Source: Natrinema zhouii (GTDB taxonomy: Archaea > Halobacteriota > Halobacteria > Halobacteriales > Natrialbaceae). Taken from it: DNA of 64,000 nt. The DNA lies in contig NZ_CP059154.1 in assembly GCF_013456555.2 (NCBI RefSeq), positions 1,798,001-1,862,000 on the forward strand. Direction: 5' to 3'. The notes beneath the pieces are model-generated. The model made no database searches, was not told where the DNA came from, and worked only from the letters and a program-made list of their open reading frames with translations. Shown piece by piece: positions 8,763 through 18,607 of the stretch. Positions within the stretch are counted from its first letter, which is position 1; every line of letters begins with the position of its first letter. Made by a program: the position numbers and the translations under genes.

Positions 8763-9275
8763 GTGACCACTGGCCCGCCGACCACGCGACCCGCGTCAAC
8801 GAGTGCTCCTGAATCGAACCGAGGTATCAGTCCAGTCGTCGGGGTCCTCGCGTTAGTTGCACTCACCGTCTGTCTGGCGGCCCTCGTGGTAGTCGGCGTC
8901 GGTGCGTGGTCACTCGAGTCGCCCAGCCCGACTACGGCCTTCGACCTCTCGGCTGACGGGAACAGTTCGTCGGTCGAGATCGAGCACGTCGCCGGCGATG
9001 CCGTCGACGTCGAGGAGTTGGAAGTGATGATCGCGATAAACGGGACGGAGCTCTCCACTCAGCCGCCGGTTCCCTTCGTCGGCGCGAGCGGCTTCGATGG
9101 CGCGCCCGAGGGACCGTTCAACGCGAAGGCCGATCCGAAGTGGACGACGGGAGAACGGGCCGGGGTGTCTATCGCCGGTACGAACACACCGACGCTATCG
9201 GCAGGCGACACTGTCAGCGTCACGCTCGCCGTCGATGGAGAGCGGATAGCCGAACTCGAGACGACGGCAACCTGA
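8763..9275 (+). CDS. Type IV pilin-like protein
   Basis: A 170-residue protein. A short hydrophilic N-terminus ends in NRGISPVVG, directly followed by one hydrophobic helix (VLALVALTVCLAALVVVGVGAW). This is the archaeal prepilin signal cleaved by PibD, with cleavage expected before ISPVVG. The remaining 120 residues form a small beta-rich domain like other haloarchaeal minor pilins. The GTG at 8763 is preferred because the TATA element is correctly placed and no upstream in-frame start gives the expected short leader. It may be a minor pilin or a secreted subunit anchored by the pilus machinery; no assembly ATPase is nearby. Confidence 0.82.
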   Translation: MTTGPPTTRPASTSAPESNRGISPVVGVLALVALTVCLAALVVVGVGAWSLESPSPTTAFDLSADGNSSSVEIEHVAGDAVDVEELEVMIAINGTELSTQPPVPFVGASGFDGAPEGPFNAKADPKWTTGERAGVSIAGTNTPTLSAGDTVSVTLAVDGERIAELETTAT

Positions 9276-9299
9276 TGAAGCGGGCGATGATACCCTCGA

Positions 9300-9923
9300 T
9301 TATTCGGGCGCGCGACCGATCGTCGTGATCGCGACCTCGGGATCGTACGACGGGCCCATGAACGCGTGTTTCACGCCCTCGAAGCCGGCGGTTTTGAACA
9401 TGTGATCGGCCTCGTACTCGTCGTAGAAGAGCATGATCGAATCGGCCAGCAGCTGGCTGACGACGTTATCGGGATAGTTCGGGCCGACGACGAGCACCTG
9501 CCCGCCGGGTTTGAGGACGCGACGAAATTCCCGCAGGGCGAGGATCGGATTCGGCCAGTACTCGATGGAGCCTGACGACCAGACGACGTCGAACGTGTCG
9601 GTCGCGAACGGCAGTCGCTCGGCGTCGCCGCGATGGAAGTGGACCGGTGGCCCGCGTTTACCGAACTTCTCGTACGCCTGTGTGAGCTGGTGTTCGCTCT
9701 GGTCGAGGGCGTGGACCTCATCGACGTGCTCGAGCAGGCCCTCGGTCGCGAAACCGGTGCCACAGCCGACGTCGAGGACGGTCATGTCGTCGTCGAACTC
9801 GAGCAGCGACAGGGCCTCGCTGCGCATCTCCGCGTTCCAGATGAAGGGGTTCACCTGATCGTAGACCCGTGAGAGGTACTTGTAGAACAGTCGGGCGCGG
9901 GCCTTGTTCTCGAGAAGTCCCAT
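9300..9923 (-). CDS. SAM-dependent quinone methyltransferase, VTE3 (MPBQ/MSBQ)-like
   Basis: A 207-residue class I methyltransferase. The SAM-binding motif is VLDVGCGTGF (about residues 49-58). Further segments are ALDQSEHQL, GDAERLPFATDTFDVVWSSG, SIEYWPNP and RRVLKPGGQVLVVGP. The N-terminal YKYLSRVYDQVNP and the SIEYWP segment closely resemble plant chloroplast VTE3, which methylates a tocopherol and plastoquinone precursor. In a haloarchaeon the likely substrate is a menaquinone or methylmenaquinone precursor; this is inference. ATG 9923 begins the conserved region, and upstream extension of the frame is not credible. It converges on the pilin-like gene. Confidence 0.8.
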   Translation of the reverse strand: MGLLENKARARLFYKYLSRVYDQVNPFIWNAEMRSEALSLLEFDDDMTVLDVGCGTGFATEGLLEHVDEVHALDQSEHQLTQAYEKFGKRGPPVHFHRGDAERLPFATDTFDVVWSSGSIEYWPNPILALREFRRVLKPGGQVLVVGPNYPDNVVSQLLADSIMLFYDEYEADHMFKTAGFEGVKHAFMGPSYDPEVAITTIGRAPE

Positions 9924-10040
9924 TTGTGACGAGTTTCGGTCCGATCGCCATATGTCTGCTGTTCCCGGCGCTCCGAGCGCAGTGTAAGAAGATATTACCG
10001 CCCCATTAAAGCCGGTTCGCGCTGAGGCAGTTTCGCAACT

Positions 10041-10050
10041 ACCATATACG
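10041..10050 (+). promoter_or_regulatory. Probable promoter of the ATP synthase operon
   Basis: ACCATATACG lies 30 bp before the atpH ATG, consistent with a TATA element and a very short leader. It is the best candidate in the 157-bp gap shared with the divergent methyltransferase gene. Confidence 0.4.
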
Positions 10051-10080
10051 CGCTCTGGCAAACGTCCGACTGCTTAGAGT

Positions 10081-10413
10081 ATGCCGAGGCCACAGGTTCT
10101 CGAACGAATTAAGTCGGCGGAAGAGGAGGCCGACGAGATCGTCGCACAGGCAGAAAACGACCGCGACGAGCGAATAGCCGAGGCCCGGGAACGAGCCGAG
10201 GAGATTCGCACGGAAGCGGAACAGGAGGCCCAAGAGTTGAAGGAGCGCCGCCTGGAGGACGCTCGCGAAGAGATCGATGCGGAGTGCGAGCGGGTCCTCG
10301 AAGAAGGCGAACGCGAGCGCGAGGCGCTGGCCGAGCGCGCCCGGGATCGGGTCGACGAAGTGACCGACCACGTCGTCGAACTGTTCCAGGAGGACGTCCA
10401 TGCTCAGACCTGA
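10081..10413 (+). CDS. atpH: A-type ATP synthase subunit H (peripheral stalk)
   Basis: A 110-residue protein that is almost entirely one long charged helix with heptad character and many Glu/Arg/Ala residues (for example EEEADEIVAQAENDR). This is typical of the archaeal H subunit that pairs with subunit E to form the peripheral stalk. It is the first gene of the operon and overlaps the atpI start by 14 bp. Confidence 0.9.
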   Translation: MPRPQVLERIKSAEEEADEIVAQAENDRDERIAEARERAEEIRTEAEQEAQELKERRLEDAREEIDAECERVLEEGEREREALAERARDRVDEVTDHVVELFQEDVHAQT

Positions 10414-12652
10414 ACGAATGAGCAAGGTCTCGGTGACCGGATCCAGGGGCGTCATGCCCACGGTCATCGAGACGGTTCACGAACTGAATCTCGTCCACCT
10501 CTCGGACTACGACGGTTCCTGGGAGGGGTTCGACAACGGCGACCCGATGGCGGGTGCCGAGCAGTCCTCCGAGAAGCTGGTGACCGTCCGCGCCCTCGAG
10601 AGCACCCTGGAGCTGTCGGCCGACGAGGCCGAACCGGGGACGCTCGAGCCGGGCTGGGAACAGCGACTCGAGGAGGTCCGGACGCGAGTCAACGAACTCG
10701 ACGACCGCCGCGGGGAGATCAACGAAGAGCTCCGGCAGATCAACGAGAAGATCGACCGCGTCGCTCCGTTCGCGGAGCTCGGTATCGACCTCGACTTGCT
10801 GTCGGAGTACGAGACGGTCAACGTCCTCGTCGGTGAGGGCTCCCTCGACGAGGTCGAGGCGGCCGTCGACGCATCCGAGGATATTCGGGCGTTCGAAACG
10901 TTCACCGGTAGCAATGTCGTGGCTATCGTGGCCGCACCCACAGAAGACGCCGACGAAGACCCGATCGACGACGCGCTGGTCGGCGTCGATTTCACCCGCT
11001 ACGAGGTGCCCGACACCGAGCGGAGTCCGGACGACTACGTCGACGAACTCGAGAGTCGAAAGCAGACGCTCGAATCACAGCTCGACGAAATTGACGCGGA
11101 GCTCGAGGAGATCAAACAGGCGGAAGCCGGATTTCTCCTTCGGGCCGAAGAAGAGCTGACGATCGAGGTCCAGCAGGCGGAAGCGCCGCTGCAGTTCGCG
11201 ACGACCGAACACGCGTTCGTCGCGGAGGGCTGGATCCCGACTAACGAGTACGACCGGCTCGTCGCCACGCTGAACGATGCCGTCGGCGACAGCGTCGAGG
11301 TCGAAGAACTCGAGCGGGCGGACTACGACCGCCACGGCGCACACTCCCATACGGAAGACGTCCAGAAGGGAACGCCCGCCGGGACCGACGAGGAAGACGA
11401 CAGCGCTGCCGAGGCGGACGACCAGCAACAGAAGGCGGTCACCGACGGTGGCTCGACGGTCACGATGGGCGACGAGCCGCCGACGGTCCAGAAGAATCCG
11501 GGAGTGGCCAAGCCGTTCGAACTGCTCGTGCAGGCGGTCAATCGGCCCAAATACAGCGAACTGGATCCGACGATCTTCCTGTTCCTGACGTTCCCGCTGT
11601 TCTTCGGGTTCATGATCGGCGACGTCGGCTACGGGATCATGTACGTGGCCATCGGGGCCTACATGGCAACGCAGTTCGACAGCAAGGGCGTCACCAGTCT
11701 CGGTGGCGTCGCGATCTGGGCGGGCCTGTTCACGATCCTCTTCGGATTCGTGTACGGCGAGATATTCGGCCTCCACATCCTCGGAGAGGTCGTTTGGCAC
11801 GACCTGCTTAACGTCGAACTCTTGCCGCTCAACAAGGGGCTCGAGCCGGCGGCAGCCGACTTCGCCCTGGGCTGGATGGTCATTAGCGTGCTGGCCGGGA
11901 TCGTCCACCTCAACATCGGATACATCCTGGACTTCTACGAGAATCTCAGCCACGGCATCAAGGACGCCCTCTTCCACAGCGGCTCGTGGATCCTGATGAT
12001 CAACGGGATCTGGATCTGGATCTTCTCGGCCCAAGCAGAGGGCTCGAAGCCCGACTTCCTGTTTACGACGTTCGCCAGCGACGGGCCGTTCCCGATCGGC
12101 TTCACCGGGTTCCCGGAGTGGGCGCTATTCACGTTCCCCGAGGCGATCCCGGTGCTGGGCGGGTTCCCGCTTACGGCACCGCTGCTCGTCTTCCTGATCG
12201 GGTTCGTCATGCTCGGCGTCAGCGAGCCTGTCGAACTCGTCGAATCGCTCGACGTCGTCGTCAACGTCTTCTCATATACCCGGATGGGCGCAGTGTTGCT
12301 CGCGAAGGCCGGCATGGCGTTCGTGGTCAACCTGCTGTTCTTCGGCGGCTACGAGGACCCAGACGGCGCGTTCCACTTCCTTCGAAATCACGAGCCGAGC
12401 TACGTCGCCGAACACTACGGTGAGGGTGCCGAAGTCATCTTCGGCGGTCTCATGCACTCGGGGACCGCGGCCCTGCTCGGCGGACTTGTTATTCTCGTAC
12501 TCGGACACATTGTCGTGCTAGTTCTTGGCGTGACAAGTGCCGGATTACAGGCCGTACGCCTCGAGTACGTCGAATTCTTTAACAAGTTTTATGAAGGCGG
12601 TGGGGAGAACTACAAACCGTTCGGAACCGATCGAAATCACAGCGAGAAGTAA
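10400..12652 (+). CDS. atpI: A-type ATP synthase subunit I (membrane subunit a)
   Basis: A 750-residue protein beginning MLRPERMSKVSVTGS, the usual start of this family. The cytoplasmic N-terminal half (to about 390) has two coiled-coil stretches (LEEVRTRVNELDDRRGEI and LESRKQTLESQLDEIDAEL) and a halophile-type acidic insert (DEEDDSAAEADD). The C-terminal half has about eight membrane helices, including FGFMIGDVGYGIMY and the helix with SYTRMGAVLLAKAGMAFVV that carries the essential arginine of the proton half-channels. It couples ion flow to rotation of the K ring. It overlaps atpH and is followed 6 bp later by atpK. Confidence 0.96.
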   Translation: MLRPERMSKVSVTGSRGVMPTVIETVHELNLVHLSDYDGSWEGFDNGDPMAGAEQSSEKLVTVRALESTLELSADEAEPGTLEPGWEQRLEEVRTRVNELDDRRGEINEELRQINEKIDRVAPFAELGIDLDLLSEYETVNVLVGEGSLDEVEAAVDASEDIRAFETFTGSNVVAIVAAPTEDADEDPIDDALVGVDFTRYEVPDTERSPDDYVDELESRKQTLESQLDEIDAELEEIKQAEAGFLLRAEEELTIEVQQAEAPLQFATTEHAFVAEGWIPTNEYDRLVATLNDAVGDSVEVEELERADYDRHGAHSHTEDVQKGTPAGTDEEDDSAAEADDQQQKAVTDGGSTVTMGDEPPTVQKNPGVAKPFELLVQAVNRPKYSELDPTIFLFLTFPLFFGFMIGDVGYGIMYVAIGAYMATQFDSKGVTSLGGVAIWAGLFTILFGFVYGEIFGLHILGEVVWHDLLNVELLPLNKGLEPAAADFALGWMVISVLAGIVHLNIGYILDFYENLSHGIKDALFHSGSWILMINGIWIWIFSAQAEGSKPDFLFTTFASDGPFPIGFTGFPEWALFTFPEAIPVLGGFPLTAPLLVFLIGFVMLGVSEPVELVESLDVVVNVFSYTRMGAVLLAKAGMAFVVNLLFFGGYEDPDGAFHFLRNHEPSYVAEHYGEGAEVIFGGLMHSGTAALLGGLVILVLGHIVVLVLGVTSAGLQAVRLEYVEFFNKFYEGGGENYKPFGTDRNHSEK

Positions 12653-12658
12653 TCAAAC

Positions 12659-12931
12659 ATGATGGACCTAGCACTTCAGCTCACGGACGTTGTACTGCAA
12701 TCAGGAGAAGGCGCAGCACAGGGTGGACCAACCCTCAATGACGCGGGTGCCGCGGCGATCGCCGTCGGTCTCGCCGCACTCGCAGCAGGATACGCCGAGC
12801 GCGGTATCGGCGCAGCAGCCGTCGGCGCGATCGCCGAGGACGACGACATGTTCGTTCCGGGCCTGATCATGACCGTCCTTCCAGAGACGCTCGTGATCCT
12901 CGCCCTAGTCGTCGTCTTCATCGTCGGATAA
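12659..12931 (+). CDS. atpK: A-type ATP synthase subunit K (membrane rotor, c subunit)
   Basis: A 90-residue proteolipid. Two hydrophobic helices (AAAIAVGLAALAAGYAE and FVPGLIMTVLPETLVILALVV) surround a short polar loop with the RGIGAAAVGA motif. The ion-binding carboxylate is Glu76 in the second helix (LPET). The N-terminal 25 residues, with GEGAAQGGP, may be cleaved or form a short lumenal segment. Single-hairpin size means one binding site per subunit. It lies between atpI and atpE in the same operon. Confidence 0.95.
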   Translation: MMDLALQLTDVVLQSGEGAAQGGPTLNDAGAAAIAVGLAALAAGYAERGIGAAAVGAIAEDDDMFVPGLIMTVLPETLVILALVVVFIVG

Positions 12932-12953
12932 CCACACCCCCCTTCTCTCACCA

Positions 12954-13532
12954 ATGAGTTTGGATACAGTCGTCAAAGACATTCGAGAAGAGGCCAACGC
13001 GCGTGCGGAGGACATCCGCGCGGAGGGCGAAACGCGCGCCGAGGAGATCGAATCGGCAGCCGAGGCCGACGCCGAGGAGATCGTTACCGACGCGGAACGG
13101 GAGGTCGAACGCGAAATCGACCAGCTCCGCGAACAGCGTCTCTCCAGTGCGAAGCTGGAGGCGAAACAGAAGCGTCTGGAGGCCCGTCGCGACGTCCTCG
13201 GCGAGGTCCGCGAGGCAGTCGAGGACGAACTCGCTTCCCTCGAGGGCGACACCCGCGAGGAGCTCACCCGCGATCTGCTCGAGGCAGCGAGCGTCGAGTT
13301 CGACGAGGGCGACGACGTCAACGTCTACGGTCGCAGCGGTGACCGGGAGCTACTCGAGTCGATCCTCACGGACGACGACTACGAGTACGCCGGCGAGGTC
13401 GATTGCCTTGGCGGCGTCATCGTCGAGAGCGACCAGTCCCGGGTCCGGGTCAATAATACGTTCGACTCGGTGCTCGAGGACGTGTGGGAAGACAACCTCC
13501 AGGAGATCAGCAACCGACTCTTCGAGCAATGA
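12954..13532 (+). CDS. atpE: A-type ATP synthase subunit E (peripheral stalk)
   Basis: A 192-residue protein. An N-terminal helix of about 90 residues (EANARAEDIRAEGETRAEEIES and onward) pairs with subunit H. The C-terminal alpha/beta domain (EYAGEVDCLGGVIVESDQSRV, then NNTFDSVLEDVWE) caps the stalk on the catalytic head. Length and layout fit the family. It starts 22 bp after atpK, and its TGA overlaps the atpC ATG. Confidence 0.93.
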   Translation: MSLDTVVKDIREEANARAEDIRAEGETRAEEIESAAEADAEEIVTDAEREVEREIDQLREQRLSSAKLEAKQKRLEARRDVLGEVREAVEDELASLEGDTREELTRDLLEAASVEFDEGDDVNVYGRSGDRELLESILTDDDYEYAGEVDCLGGVIVESDQSRVRVNNTFDSVLEDVWEDNLQEISNRLFEQ

Positions 13533-14581
13533 GCGCAGGTGCCTCGAATCCGGAATACGTGAACGCTCGCGTTCGGTCGCGCCGAGCCTCGCTGTTCTCG
13601 GACGAAGACTACCGAAAGCTGATCCGGATGGGGCCGAGCGAGATCGCGCGGTTCATGGAGGAGACAGAGTACGAACGCGAGATCAACGAGCTCGGTACGC
13701 GGTTTTCGGGCGTCGACCTGATCGAGTACGCGCTGAACCGCAACCTCGCGAAGCACTTTGACGACCTACTAGACTGGTCGGACGGGCGACTCTATGACCT
13801 GATCTCCCGTTACCTGCGGAAATTTGACGTCTGGAACCTGAAGACGATCATCCGCGGGATCTACACCGACACCGATTCCGACAATATTCAGGCGGACCTC
13901 ATTCGCGCCGGCGAACTCGAGGACCGGACGATCGAACGGCTGCTCGAGGCCGACGAGATCGAGGACGCGATCGAAGTGCTGTACGGCACGAGCTACTACG
14001 AGCCGCTGACGGTGGCCTACGAGGAGTTCGAGGAGACCGGCGCGCTCGTCCCCCTCGAGAACGCGCTCGATCGAGAGTTCTACGAGAATCTGCTCGCCGA
14101 CCTCGGCCGACCACAAGAGGGGCCGGAGGCGAAGTACGTCGAGTTCCTCGAGGCCGAGATCGACTTCCGGAACGCCCGGAACGCGTTGCGACTCGCACGC
14201 AGCGGTGCCGATCTCGATCCCGCGACCTACTACATCGACGGCGGCGTGTTGTTCGACCGATCGGATCTCAACCGACTGGTCGGCGATTACGACGCGCTCG
14301 TCGATCACATCGCCGACAGCAGGCGGTATGGCGACCGGCTCTCGAGCGCAATGGGTCGGCTGCGCGATGCTGACAGCCTTATCCAGTTCGAGCACGCACT
14401 AGACGCTGCGTTGCTCGAGTACGCGGACACGCTCTCGAGCATCTATCCGGCCTCCGTATCGGCCGTGTTGTCGTACATCCTCGCGAAGGAGCGCGAGGTC
14501 GAGAACATCCGCGCCATCGCGCGAGGCCGCGAGGTCGGACTCGACGAGAACGAGATCGAAGAAGAGCTGGTGATCCTATGA
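13529..14581 (+). CDS. atpC: A-type ATP synthase subunit C (central stalk, V-type d subunit)
   Basis: A 350-residue, mainly helical protein beginning MSAGASNPEYVNARVRSRR, the normal family start. Segments such as LIEYALNRNLAKHFDDLL and FLEAEIDFRNARNALRLARSG, plus the terminal AYILAKEREVENIR-like stretch (here SYILAKEREVENIRAIARG), identify the funnel-shaped socket joining the K ring to the central shaft. ATG 13529 overlaps the atpE stop (ATGA), and the gene overlaps atpF by 4 bp. Confidence 0.93.
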   Translation: MSAGASNPEYVNARVRSRRASLFSDEDYRKLIRMGPSEIARFMEETEYEREINELGTRFSGVDLIEYALNRNLAKHFDDLLDWSDGRLYDLISRYLRKFDVWNLKTIIRGIYTDTDSDNIQADLIRAGELEDRTIERLLEADEIEDAIEVLYGTSYYEPLTVAYEEFEETGALVPLENALDREFYENLLADLGRPQEGPEAKYVEFLEAEIDFRNARNALRLARSGADLDPATYYIDGGVLFDRSDLNRLVGDYDALVDHIADSRRYGDRLSSAMGRLRDADSLIQFEHALDAALLEYADTLSSIYPASVSAVLSYILAKEREVENIRAIARGREVGLDENEIEEELVIL

Positions 14582-14910
14582 GCCAGGAAATCGCAGTCGT
14601 CGGCAGTCCGGAGTTCACGACCGGCTTCCGCCTCGCAGGCGTCCGCCGATTCGAGAACGTCCCGGACGACGAGAAGGACGAACGGTTAGATGACGCGGCG
14701 ACGACTGCCCTCGAGGACGAGGGCGTCGGCATCGTCGTCATGCACGACGAGGATCTCGACTACCTGTCGCGCAACGTTCGTCAAGACGTCGAAACGAGCG
14801 TCGAGCCGGTCGTCGTCACGATCGGGAGCGGCACCGGTGGCGGCGGCCTGCGCGACCAGATCAAACGCGCGATCGGTATCGACCTGATGGACGAGGACGA
14901 AGACAGCTAA
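14578..14910 (+). CDS. atpF: A-type ATP synthase subunit F (central stalk)
   Basis: A 110-residue protein beginning MSQEIAVVGSPEFTTGFRLAGV, the signature of subunit F. Its N-terminal alpha/beta domain is CheY-like, and the C-terminal helix (LRDQIKRAIGIDLM) inserts in the A/B head. It overlaps atpC (ATGA) and is 3 bp from atpA. Confidence 0.93.
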   Translation: MSQEIAVVGSPEFTTGFRLAGVRRFENVPDDEKDERLDDAATTALEDEGVGIVVMHDEDLDYLSRNVRQDVETSVEPVVVTIGSGTGGGGLRDQIKRAIGIDLMDEDEDS

Positions 14911-14913
14911 ACT

Positions 14914-16677
14914 ATGAGCCAGGCAGAAGAAATCGAATCCGTCGACGAAGACGGTGTAATCGAAAGCGTGAGTGGTCCCGTCGTGACCGCCACGGACCTC
15001 GACGCCCGGATGAACGACGTCGTCTACGTCGGCGACGAAGGACTGATGGGCGAGGTCATCGAGATCGAAGGGAACCTGACCACAATTCAGGTGTACGAGG
15101 AAACCTCCGGCGTCGGCCCGGGCGAACCCGTCCAGAACACGGGCGAGCCTCTGAGCGTCGACCTCGGACCCGGCATGCTGGACTCCATCTACGACGGTGT
15201 CCAGCGCCCGCTGGACGTCCTCGAGGAGAAGATGGGGACTGCGTTCCTCGACCGCGGGGTCGACGCCCCCGGGATCGACCTCGAGAAGGAGTGGGAGTTC
15301 ACTCCCGAAGTCGAAACGGGCGACACCGTCGAACCCGGCGACATCGTCGGAACGGTCGAGGAGACCGTCACCATCGACCACAAGGTCATGGTGCCGCCGG
15401 ACTACGAAGGCGGCGAGGTCACCACCATCGGGAGCGGCGAGTTCAACGTCGAGGAGACCATCGTCGAACTCTCGAGCGGCGAGGAGATTCAGATGCACCA
15501 GGAGTGGCCGGTTCGCGAAGCCCGGCCCGCCGGTGACAAGGAGACGCCGACCGAACCGCTGGTGACGGGCCAGCGCGTTCAGGACGGCCTCTTCCCGCTC
15601 GCAAAGGGCGGGACGGCGGCGATTCCCGGGCCGTTCGGCTCCGGGAAGACCGTCACGCAGCAGCAACTCGCCAAGTGGTCCGACGCGGACATCGTCGTCT
15701 ACATCGGCTGTGGCGAGCGCGGCAACGAGATGACGGAGGTCATCGAGGACTTCCCGGAACTGCCGGACCCGCAGACCGGGAACCCGCTGATGGCCCGGAC
15801 CTGCCTCATCGCAAACACGTCGAACATGCCCGTCGCAGCGCGTGAGTCCTGTATCTACACGGGGATCACGATCGCGGAGTACTACCGCGACATGGGCTAC
15901 GACGTCGCGCTGATGGCCGACTCCACCTCGCGGTGGGCAGAGGCCATGCGGGAGATCTCGAGTCGACTCGAGGAGATGCCCGGCGAAGAGGGCTACCCCG
16001 CATATCTGGCCGCTGCGCTCTCGGAGTTCTACGAGCGCGCCGGCAAGTTCCAGCTGATGAACGGCGGCGAAGGATCGATTTCGGTCGTCGGGGCAGTCTC
16101 CCCGCCGGGCGGCGACTTCTCCGAGCCGGTCACCCAGAACACGCTGCGTATCGTCAAGACGTTCTGGGCGCTGGACGCCGACCTCGCGGAACGTCGGCAC
16201 TTCCCCTCGATCAACTGGAACGAGTCCTACTCGCTGTACAAGGACCAGCTCGACCCGTGGTGGGAGAGCAACGTCGCCGGCGACTGGTCGGACACCCGTC
16301 AGTGGGCGGTCGACGTACTAGACGAGGAGGACGAACTCCAGGAGATCGTCCAGCTCGTCGGCAAGGACGCGCTGCCGGAGGACCAGCAGCTCACCATGGA
16401 GGTCGCACGCTACATCCGTGAGGCCTGGCTCCAGCAGAACGCGCTCCACGACGTCGACACCTACTGCGAACCCGAGAAGACCTACCGGATGCTCGAGGCC
16501 ATCAAGACGTTCAACGACGAGGCCTTCGAGGCGCTCGAAGCGGGCGTCCCGGTCGAGGAGATTCAGGACGTCGACGCTGCGCCGCAGCTCAACCGGATGG
16601 GCACGGCCGAGGAGTGGAACGAGTTCATCGACGACATCGAGAGCGACCTCGCAGACCAACTGCGCGCACTGTACTAA
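14914..16677 (+). CDS. atpA: A-type ATP synthase catalytic subunit A
   Basis: A 587-residue catalytic subunit. The N-terminal beta barrel ([17 protein letters not shown]) and the bulge domain between about 110 and 190, typical of A/V types, precede the nucleotide-binding domain. The P-loop is GPFGSGKT at residues 239-246 with Lys245. [15 protein letters not shown] supplies the catalytic glutamate and [18 protein letters not shown] follows. The C-terminal domain is helical. It makes or hydrolyses ATP at the A/B interfaces. It starts 3 bp after atpF and ends 2 bp before atpB, so expression is tightly coupled. Confidence 0.98.
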   Translation: MSQAEEIESVDEDGVIESVSGPVVTATDLDARMNDVVYVGDEGLMGEVIEIEGNLTTIQVYEETSGVGPGEPVQNTGEPLSVDLGPGMLDSIYDGVQRPLDVLEEKMGTAFLDRGVDAPGIDLEKEWEFTPEVETGDTVEPGDIVGTVEETVTIDHKVMVPPDYEGGEVTTIGSGEFNVEETIVELSSGEEIQMHQEWPVREARPAGDKETPTEPLVTGQRVQDGLFPLAKGGTAAIPGPFGSGKTVTQQQLAKWSDADIVVYIGCGERGNEMTEVIEDFPELPDPQTGNPLMARTCLIANTSNMPVAARESCIYTGITIAEYYRDMGYDVALMADSTSRWAEAMREISSRLEEMPGEEGYPAYLAAALSEFYERAGKFQLMNGGEGSISVVGAVSPPGGDFSEPVTQNTLRIVKTFWALDADLAERRHFPSINWNESYSLYKDQLDPWWESNVAGDWSDTRQWAVDVLDEEDELQEIVQLVGKDALPEDQQLTMEVARYIREAWLQQNALHDVDTYCEPEKTYRMLEAIKTFNDEAFEALEAGVPVEEIQDVDAAPQLNRMGTAEEWNEFIDDIESDLADQLRALY

Positions 16678-16679
16678 CA

Positions 16680-18089
16680 ATGAAAGAGTACCAGACTATC
16701 ACGGAAATCAGTGGTCCGCTGGTGTTCGCCGAGGTCGACGAACCGGTCGGCTACGACGAGATCGTCGAGATCGAGACCGAAGACGGGCGAACGCTGCGCG
16801 GTCAGGTGCTGGAATCGAGTCAGGGACTCGTCTCGATCCAGGTGTTCGAAGGCACGGGCGGAATCGACCGCAACGCCTCCGTTCGCTTCCTGGGCGAGAC
16901 GATGAAGATGCCCGTCACCGAGGATCTGCTCGGACGGGTGCTCGACGGCTCCGGTAACCCGATCGACGGCGGTCCGGAGATTGTCCCCGAGGACCGACAC
17001 GACATCGTCGGCGAAGCGATCAACCCCTACTCCCGGGAGTACCCCGAGGAGTTCATCCAGACCGGCGTCTCCGCCATCGACGGCATGAACACGCTGGTTC
17101 GCGGCCAGAAGCTGCCGATCTTCTCGGCGTCGGGACTGCCCCACAACGAACTGGCGCTGCAGATTGCCCGTCAGGCGACGGTACCGGAGGAAGACGAAGA
17201 GGGCGAGGGCTCCGAGTTCGCCGTCGTCTTCGGTGCGATGGGAATCACCGCCGAAGAGGCCAACGAGTTCATGGACGACTTCGAGCGCACCGGTGCGCTC
17301 GAGCGCTCGGTCGTCTTCATGAACCTCGCGGACGACCCCGCAGTCGAGCGGCAGGTCACGCCGCGGCTCGCGCTCACCACGGCCGAGTACCTGGCCTTCG
17401 AGAAGGACTACCACGTGCTCGTCATCCTGACGGACATGACCAACTACTGTGAGGCACTGCGAGAGATCGGTGCCGCACGTGAGGAGGTCCCGGGCCGACG
17501 TGGCTACCCCGGATACATGTACACCGACCTGGCGCAGCTCTACGAGCGCGCGGGTCGAATCGAGGGCAAGGAGGGGTCGGTCACGCAGATTCCGATCCTG
17601 ACGATGCCCGGCGACGACGACACGCACCCGATTCCGGACCTGACCGGCTACATCACCGAGGGCCAGATCATGATGGATCGGGACCTCAACAGTCAGGGGA
17701 TCGAGCCGCCGGTCAACGTCCTGCCCAGCCTGTCGCGGCTGATGGACGACGGGATCGGCGAGGGCCTGACCCGCGAAGACCACGGCGACGTCTCCGACCA
17801 GATGTACGCCGCCTACGCGGAGGGTGAGGACCTGCGCGACCTCGTGAACATCGTCGGTCGCGAAGCGCTCTCCGAGCGGGACAACAAGTTCCTCGACTTC
17901 GCCGACCGCTTCGAGACGGAGTTCGTCCAGCAGGGGTACGACACCAACCGCTCGATCGACGAAACGCTCGAGGTCGGCTGGGACCTGCTATCGGACCTGC
18001 CGAAAGAGGCGCTCAACCGGATCGACGAGGACCTCATCGCGGAGCACTACCGCGAAGACGAAACGGCCGAAGCCGTGCAGGCCGACTGA
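16680..18089 (+). CDS. atpB: A-type ATP synthase regulatory subunit B
   Basis: A 469-residue protein from ATG 16680 ([19 protein letters not shown]). It has the A/B fold without a functional P-loop: the equivalent position reads [14 protein letters not shown]. Conserved segments include [49 protein letters not shown] and [14 protein letters not shown]. It forms the non-catalytic half of the hexameric head. It is the last gene of the main operon, because atpD is not next to it here. Confidence 0.98.
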   Translation: MKEYQTITEISGPLVFAEVDEPVGYDEIVEIETEDGRTLRGQVLESSQGLVSIQVFEGTGGIDRNASVRFLGETMKMPVTEDLLGRVLDGSGNPIDGGPEIVPEDRHDIVGEAINPYSREYPEEFIQTGVSAIDGMNTLVRGQKLPIFSASGLPHNELALQIARQATVPEEDEEGEGSEFAVVFGAMGITAEEANEFMDDFERTGALERSVVFMNLADDPAVERQVTPRLALTTAEYLAFEKDYHVLVILTDMTNYCEALREIGAAREEVPGRRGYPGYMYTDLAQLYERAGRIEGKEGSVTQIPILTMPGDDDTHPIPDLTGYITEGQIMMDRDLNSQGIEPPVNVLPSLSRLMDDGIGEGLTREDHGDVSDQMYAAYAEGEDLRDLVNIVGREALSERDNKFLDFADRFETEFVQQGYDTNRSIDETLEVGWDLLSDLPKEALNRIDEDLIAEHYREDETAEAVQAD

Positions 18090-18118
18090 TCGTCACGGAT
18101 CACCTGCATCCAGTTTTT
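18087..18118 (+). terminator. Possible terminator after atpB
   Basis: A short stem (TGATC...GATCA, 18087-18102) overlaps the atpB stop and is followed by TTTTT at 18114-18118. T-rich ends are typical of archaeal termination; the stem is weak. Confidence 0.35.
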
Positions 18119-18275
18119 GCTGTTTCGGTCGTCCACTTTTGACTCAGCGACACCTCGAGCGCCAGCTAGTTCGGAACGGCGAACCGAGAAATGAGTCAGA
18201 AAAAGGGATGCTGAGGAGATTTAGTTCCTGTTGGAATAGAAAAATAAATCAGTCTGAATGTATTATCTATCAGTG

Positions 18276-18554
18276 ATGTCTAATTCAGTAGTCGCCCTTT
18301 GTATCGGTGTTATAATTGGATTTGCGTTACTCATCTATGAGTTCGTTTTGACATCATATATCGAGGATCGCATCGATGAACGTGGTACAACCGTTCTACA
18401 TATATTAGGTGTCGGTAGTGGATCAGGAGTGCTGATCTGGCTCACGGACACCTATCTCTCGTCGTTCGTGTACGGGCTCGTCGGACTCGTACTCGTGGTT
18501 GTTGCGGTTGCTATCGGTAGCCGATGGGGAACAGTTTGGCTGGCTTCGGAGTGA
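18276..18554 (+). CDS. Small membrane protein of unknown function
   Basis: A 92-residue protein beginning MSNSVVALCIGVIIGFALL. Three hydrophobic helices can be seen (about residues 4-27, 43-60 and 66-87). No family is recognised. ATG 18276 is preferred over ATG 18258 because AAAAATAAAT at 18240-18249 then sits about 30 nt upstream as a TATA-like element. It lies in the insert between atpB and atpD, with slightly lower GC than its neighbours. Confidence 0.6.
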   Translation: MSNSVVALCIGVIIGFALLIYEFVLTSYIEDRIDERGTTVLHILGVGSGSGVLIWLTDTYLSSFVYGLVGLVLVVVAVAIGSRWGTVWLASE

Positions 18555-18607
18555 AGGCGCTCGACTCGAGTTTTCGCCTTGTTCAGTATTCGATAACTCA
18601 GCGCCGG

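Noticed and set aside
14686..16200. A 504-codon open frame antisense to atpA
   Set aside because: It is a shadow of a GC-rich coding strand. The atpA protein has clear motifs, while this frame shows no domain and a biased Val/Asp/Leu/Arg composition.
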